Shown: piece after piece, positions 34,740-36,073 of the stretch
How positions within the stretch are numbered: the first letter of the stretch is position 1
How the letters are laid out: each line of letters starts with the position of its first letter
Assembly (NCBI GenBank): GCA_021806745.1
Contig: JAJZQS010000019.1
Coordinates: 1 to 36,073, forward strand
Direction: 5' to 3'
Length of the DNA: 36,073 nt
DNA from: a bacterium
GTDB taxonomy: Bacteria; Elusimicrobiota; Elusimicrobia; UBA1565; UBA9628
Notes under the pieces: generated by a model
Databases searched by the model: none
The model's input: the letters and a program-made list of their open reading frames with translations, nothing else
Told to the model about the DNA's origin: nothing
Translations under genes and position numbers: made by a program

Positions 34740-35534
34740 CTACTTCTTGCCGGGCTTGGCGCCGGGCTTGATGATGTTGCCCATCTTGTCCTTCTTGATG
34801 GTGGAGCGCTGAATCTCGACGCGCGCCTTCTTGTTCTTGATCGTCTCGCTGATCGTGACCAGGCCGCCGCGCGGGCCCGGCACCGGGCCGGCGAGGTAAA
34901 TCAGGCTCTGCTCGGGGTCGATCTGAACGACCTCGAGCTTGATCGTCGAGCAGACCACATGACCGTCATGGCCGGCCATGCGCTGTCCGGGCAAAACGCG
35001 CCCGAGGGCGCGCCGGGAGGCCAGCGAGCCGGGCGAACGCTCCTTGTCGGAGGCGCCGTGGGAGGCCGGCATGCCGAGGAACCCGTGGCGCTTGATCACG
35101 CCGGCGAATCCTCGGCCCTTGGTGACGCCCTGGACGTCGACGTAATCGCCCGGCTTGAACGGGCCGTCGACGACGACCGTTTGTCCGGCCTCGATTCCCT
35201 TGACGTCGGCGACGCGGATCTCGCGCACGTAGCGCTGGGCGGGGACGCCGGCCTTCTTGAACTGGCCGAGCTCGGACTTCGAGCAGACCTTGTCGCGGCG
35301 GGCGCCGAAGCCGAGCTGCACGGCGTTGTAGCCGTCCTTGGAGTCGGCCGTCTTGACCCGGAGCACGGGGCAAGGCCCGGCCTTGACGACCGTGACGTCG
35401 TACAAGTTGCGGTCCTTCGGGTGATAGACCTGAGTCATGCCGACTTTCTCGCCCAAAATCGCGCGGAAAGTGGCCGGAGCCTTTTTCGCTCCGTCCGCCT
35501 CAATCGCCGCCGCCGTCGCCTGCGTATCGCTCAT
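34740..35534 (-). CDS. rplC: 50S ribosomal protein uL3
   Basis: 264 residues from ATG 35534, with AGGGAG upstream. About 22 Ala-rich residues precede the fold ([12 protein letters not shown]), and about 30 Lys-rich residues follow it. Core: [32 protein letters not shown], and [14 protein letters not shown]; the Gln methylated by PrmB in E. coli is His here, as in a good number of other bacteria. uL3 nucleates 50S assembly and reaches the peptidyl-transferase centre. Confidence 0.97.
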   Translation of the reverse strand: MSDTQATAAAIEADGAKKAPATFRAILGEKVGMTQVYHPKDRNLYDVTVVKAGPCPVLRVKTADSKDGYNAVQLGFGARRDKVCSKSELGQFKKAGVPAQRYVREIRVADVKGIEAGQTVVVDGPFKPGDYVDVQGVTKGRGFAGVIKRHGFLGMPASHGASDKERSPGSLASRRALGRVLPGQRMAGHDGHVVCSTIKLEVVQIDPEQSLIYLAGPVPGPRGGLVTISETIKNKKARVEIQRSTIKKDKMGNIIKPGAKPGKK

Positions 35535-35594
35535 AAGACAAAAAACTCCCTATTCAATTGGAAAGCCGAAAAGGCCGTCCCGTCCCCGCTCAAG

Positions 35595-35918
35595 TCAGAG
35601 CTTGATTTCAACGTCAACGCCAGCCGGCAGATCGAGCTTCATCAGCTCGTCCACCGTCTTGGCCGTCGTCGAGTTCAGCTCGATGAGGCGCTTGTGCACG
35701 CGCATCTCGAACTGCTCCCTCGACTTCTTGTCGACGTGCGGAGACCTTAACACCGTGTACTTCTTGATGTGCGTCGGCAACAGGATGGGACCGGATACGA
35801 CCGCTCCCGTACGCTGGGCCGTCTCGACGATCTTGCCGACGCTGGCGTCGAGGACGCGGTGGTCGTAAGCGCGAAGGCGGATGCGAATTCTCTGCTGCGT
35901 ATTGCTCGTGTCGGCCAT
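35595..35918 (-). CDS. rpsJ: 30S ribosomal protein uS10 (NusE)
   Basis: 107 residues from ATG 35918. After a nine-residue extra N-terminus it has [38 protein letters not shown] and [23 protein letters not shown]. It sits in the 30S head and also joins NusB in antitermination. Starts 28 bp after the tuf stop, in the usual tuf-rpsJ order. The 60 bp between it and rplC hold only the rplC ribosome-binding site and a weak GGCC...GGCT-like stem. Confidence 0.97.
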   Translation of the reverse strand: MADTSNTQQRIRIRLRAYDHRVLDASVGKIVETAQRTGAVVSGPILLPTHIKKYTVLRSPHVDKKSREQFEMRVHKRLIELNSTTAKTVDELMKLDLPAGVDVEIKL

Positions 35919-35946
35919 GATTATACCTTATTCCTCGCGTGAAAGG

Positions 35947-36073
35947 CTAGTCCAGAATCTCGGCGACGACGCCGGCGCCGACGGTGTGGCCGCCTTCGCG
36001 CACGGCGAAGCGCAGACCCTTCTCCATCGCGATCGGCACGATCAGCTCGCAGTCGATGTCGATGTTGTCGCCC
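35947..36073 (-). CDS. tuf: Elongation factor Tu (C-terminal 41 residues; gene continues beyond window)
   Basis: Only the last 41 codons and the stop are present. The translation starts at [19 protein letters not shown] and ends [22 protein letters not shown], matching the beta-barrel domain III of EF-Tu. The residue equivalent to E. coli Arg381 is His. The tuf-rpsJ order is common (str operon followed by S10). Delivers aminoacyl-tRNA to the ribosome. Confidence 0.95.
   Translation of the reverse strand, partial: GDNIDIDCELIVPIAMEKGLRFAVREGGHTVGAGVVAEILD

Noticed and set aside
34966-35040. His in place of the PrmB-methylated Gln of uL3 as a novelty
   Set aside because: His at this site occurs in many bacteria, so it is not diagnostic.
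35535-35594. Possible terminator or leader between rpsJ and rplC
   Set aside because: Only a short imperfect stem around a few T residues is visible; too weak to call, and the genes are normally co-transcribed.
1-36073. tRNA genes, rRNA, CRISPR arrays, insertion sequences, riboswitches
   Set aside because: No regular direct repeats, no transposase-like protein, and no intergenic space large enough for such elements were seen.

Overview
The window is about 36 kb of GC-rich bacterial chromosome. It looks like one of the less-studied Gram-negative phyla, and I favour Elusimicrobiota. The reasons are a very large secreted protein built of Ig-like modules and beta-propellers with a FlgD-like C-terminal domain, a PorV-type outer-membrane protein coupled to it, a MreBCD-PBP2-RodA set, a zinc-binding uS14, and uL2 and EF-Tu signatures unlike the proteobacterial or firmicute ones. 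The phylum is an inference; no rRNA gene is present to settle it.

Layout. From 1 to 7039 on the plus strand lie three genes: the 3' part of a gene for a giant surface protein (its start is outside the window), a PorV/PorQ-family barrel that overlaps it by 4 bp, and a small exported protein. Everything from 7052 to the right edge is on the minus strand. In transcription order (right to left) it reads: tuf (3' end only), then the S10-spc-alpha ribosomal superoperon (rpsJ rplC rplD rplW rplB rpsS rplV rpsC rplP rpmC rpsQ rplN rplX rplE rpsN rpsH rplF rplR rpsE rplO secY adk map infA rpmJ rpsM rpsK rpsD rpoA rplQ). It continues without a clear break into mreB mreC mreD mrdA rodA, an RNase E/G, a lipoprotein cell-wall amidase, murI, rho, ridA, an unidentified polytopic membrane protein, and a MNT/HEPN pair.

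How the genes work together. The right-hand 15.5 kb makes ribosomes, RNA polymerase alpha, the Sec channel and N-terminal Met processing. The next 9 kb builds and trims the lateral cell wall (MreB scaffold, RodA/PBP2 synthase, amidase, glutamate racemase) and includes RNA decay and transcription termination (RNase E/G, Rho). Gaps are at most about 72 bp. From mreC to murI the genes are joined by successive 4-nt stop/start overlaps, with rodA-rng as the one ambiguous junction, so growth, wall elongation and RNA turnover appear to be expressed as one chain.

Most notable points. Rho lacks the N-terminal OB-fold primary RNA-binding domain and has about 105 residues of Gly/Gln/Arg-rich disorder in its place. 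The RNase E/G carries an extra disordered, Arg-rich arm of about 244 residues at its N-terminus. The MNT/HEPN pair has the complete motifs of a type VII toxin-antitoxin module. The giant protein and its coupled PorV-like partner resemble a cargo/shuttle pair of a type IX-like export route. The space normally occupied by rpmD (uL30) is empty. No tRNA, rRNA, CRISPR array or insertion sequence was seen, and no stretch over 300 bp lacks a gene.
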